From contig JAGLBH010000093.1 of NCBI GenBank assembly GCA_018260285.1, positions 1-6,668 of the forward strand: a stretch of DNA of 6,668 bases. Reading direction: 5' to 3'. The notes under the pieces were generated by a model that saw only the letters and a list, made by a program, of their open reading frames with translations, made no database searches and had not been told where the DNA came from. Positions within the stretch are counted from its first letter, which is position 1; each line of letters starts with the position of its first letter. Of the stretch, positions 5,639 to 6,668 are shown one piece after another. A program made the position numbers and the translations under genes. The stretch is from Arthrobacter sp. (lineage in GTDB: Bacteria; Actinomycetota; Actinomycetes; Actinomycetales; Micrococcaceae).

Positions 5639-6668
5639 TCAGTGGAAGAAGTGGCGCGTGCCCGTGAAGTACATCGTGACGCCGGCGGCCTTCGCCGCCT
5701 CGACGGACTCCTCGTCCCGCACGGAGCCGCCCGGCTGGACCACGGCGCGCACGCCTGCGTCGATGAGGATCTGCAGCCCGTCCGCGAACGGGAAGAAGGC
5801 GTCCGAGGCCGCCACGGACCCGCGGGCCCGCTCGACCGGCTGGCCCTCGACGCTCAGGAGCGTGTTGGCGCGCTCCACCGCGAGCTTGCAGGAGTCGAGG
5901 CGGTTGACCTGGCCCATGCCCACGCCCACGGCGCCCTGGTCTTTGGCCAGGAGAATCGCGTTGGACTTCGCCGCGCGCACGGCGCGCCATGCGAAGGCGA
6001 GGTCGGCAAGGGTCTGCTCGTCGGCGGCCTCGCCGGCTGCGAGGGTCCAGCTCTCGGGGGTGTCGCCCTCGGCGTCGATCACGTCCGCCTTCTGGAGGAG
6101 CATGCCGCCGGAGATCTGGCGCATCTCCACGGAGTCGCGGCCGAAGCCCTCCGGGAGCACGAGGAGGCGGATGTTCTTCTTCTGCGTGAGGATCTCCACG
6201 GCCTCGGGGGCGAAGCCCGGCGCCACGATCACCTCCGTGAACACCTCCGCCACGGCCTGGGCCATCTCCGCCGTCACCTCGCGGTTGGAGGCGATGACGC
6301 CGCCGAATGCGGAGACCGGATCGCACGCGTGCGCCTTGGCATAGGCCTCGGCGATCGAGCCGCCCTCGGGCACGGTGGCGATGCCGCACGGGTTGGCGTG
6401 CTTGATGATGGCCACGGCCGGAGTGGAGAAGTCGAAGGCGGCGCGCAGAGCGGCGTCCGCGTCCACGTAGTTGTTGTAGCTCATGGCCTTGCCGTGGAGC
6501 TGCTCCGCCTGGGCGATCCCGGCCGGGGCCGCGTGGTCCGCGTACAGGGCTGCGGCCTGGTGCGGGTTCTCGCCGTAGCGCAGGACCTCAGAGCGCTCGA
6601 GCGCCACGCCGGCGTACGGGGGGAAGGCTGCTGCGGCGTCGTCGTCCCCGAACTGTGCGGCGGTCCAG
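5639..6668 (-). CDS. purH: Bifunctional purine biosynthesis protein PurH, C-terminal part (5' end outside window)
   Basis: PurH catalyses the last two steps of IMP synthesis: formylation of AICAR with 10-formyltetrahydrofolate, then ring closure by IMP cyclohydrolase. The window holds 342 residues of the C-terminal transformylase domain, out of about 520 in a typical protein. The frame stays open to the edge, so the cyclohydrolase domain must lie beyond 6668. Hallmarks, numbered from the window edge, are RYGENPHQ (30-37), the catalytic KHANPCG (89-95; Lys and His), [10 protein letters not shown] (119-128), KSNAI (234-238) and [12 protein letters not shown] (287-298). These are followed by [12 protein letters not shown] (309-320) and the ending [13 protein letters not shown] at 6607 is an internal valine: family-like sequence continues upstream of it (FPPYAG). 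No lesion is seen. It is probably not co-transcribed with liv, given the two hairpins after it. Confidence 0.96.
   Translation of the reverse strand, partial: WTAAQFGDDDAAAAFPPYAGVALERSEVLRYGENPHQAAALYADHAAPAGIAQAEQLHGKAMSYNNYVDADAALRAAFDFSTPAVAIIKHANPCGIATVPEGGSIAEAYAKAHACDPVSAFGGVIASNREVTAEMAQAVAEVFTEVIVAPGFAPEAVEILTQKKNIRLLVLPEGFGRDSVEMRQISGGMLLQKADVIDAEGDTPESWTLAAGEAADEQTLADLAFAWRAVRAAKSNAILLAKDQGAVGVGMGQVNRLDSCKLAVERANTLLSVEGQPVERARGSVAASDAFFPFADGLQILIDAGVRAVVQPGGSVRDEESVEAAKAAGVTMYFTGTRHFFH

Noticed and set aside
6605..6607. GTG at 6607 as the start of a short purH product
   Set aside because: Family-like coding sequence continues upstream to the window edge (FPPYAG before it), and the cyclohydrolase domain is expected there.

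Overview
The window is a GC-rich bacterial segment. Its genes lie back to back on the minus strand, with ATGA start/stop overlaps and purine-rich Shine-Dalgarno sites. The base composition, the lipoprotein-type solute receptor and the purH C-terminus ending in FTGTRHFFH suggest a high-GC Gram-positive actinobacterium. The Micrococcales/Micrococcaceae are my best guess; this is inference without a database search.

Layout, reading in the direction of transcription (high to low coordinates). (1) Positions 6668-5639 hold the 3' two-thirds of purH. The AICAR transformylase domain is present, and the IMP cyclohydrolase domain lies beyond the window edge. (2) Positions 5638-5320 are a 319-bp intergenic region. 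It contains two hairpins after purH, a stretch of lower GC without a convincing gene, and the probable promoter and leader of the next operon. (3) Positions 5319-159 hold a complete five-gene branched-chain amino acid (LIV-type) ABC importer in the order livK (receptor lipoprotein), livH and livM (permeases), livG and livF (ATPases). (4) Positions 158-1 are a downstream flank with a short terminator-like hairpin at the livF stop, a perfect 16-bp direct repeat and a long stem-loop.

The importer should work as follows. The lipid-anchored receptor captures leucine, isoleucine, valine or a related substrate outside the membrane and delivers it to the LivH-LivM channel. LivG and LivF hydrolyse ATP to drive uptake. 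The last four genes overlap (livH/livM 4 nt, livM/livG 4 nt, livG/livF 14 nt), so they are probably translationally coupled. livK is instead separated from livH by 89 nt containing a perfect 12-bp stem. That arrangement would let the receptor be made in excess over the membrane parts.

I found no mobile element, CRISPR array, RNA gene or clearly novel system. The genes are ordinary, intact members of known families. The points worth a second look are all non-coding: the livK-livH hairpin, a UNCG-type tetraloop hairpin in the livK leader, competing hairpins after purH, and the repeat and long stem-loop downstream of livF.
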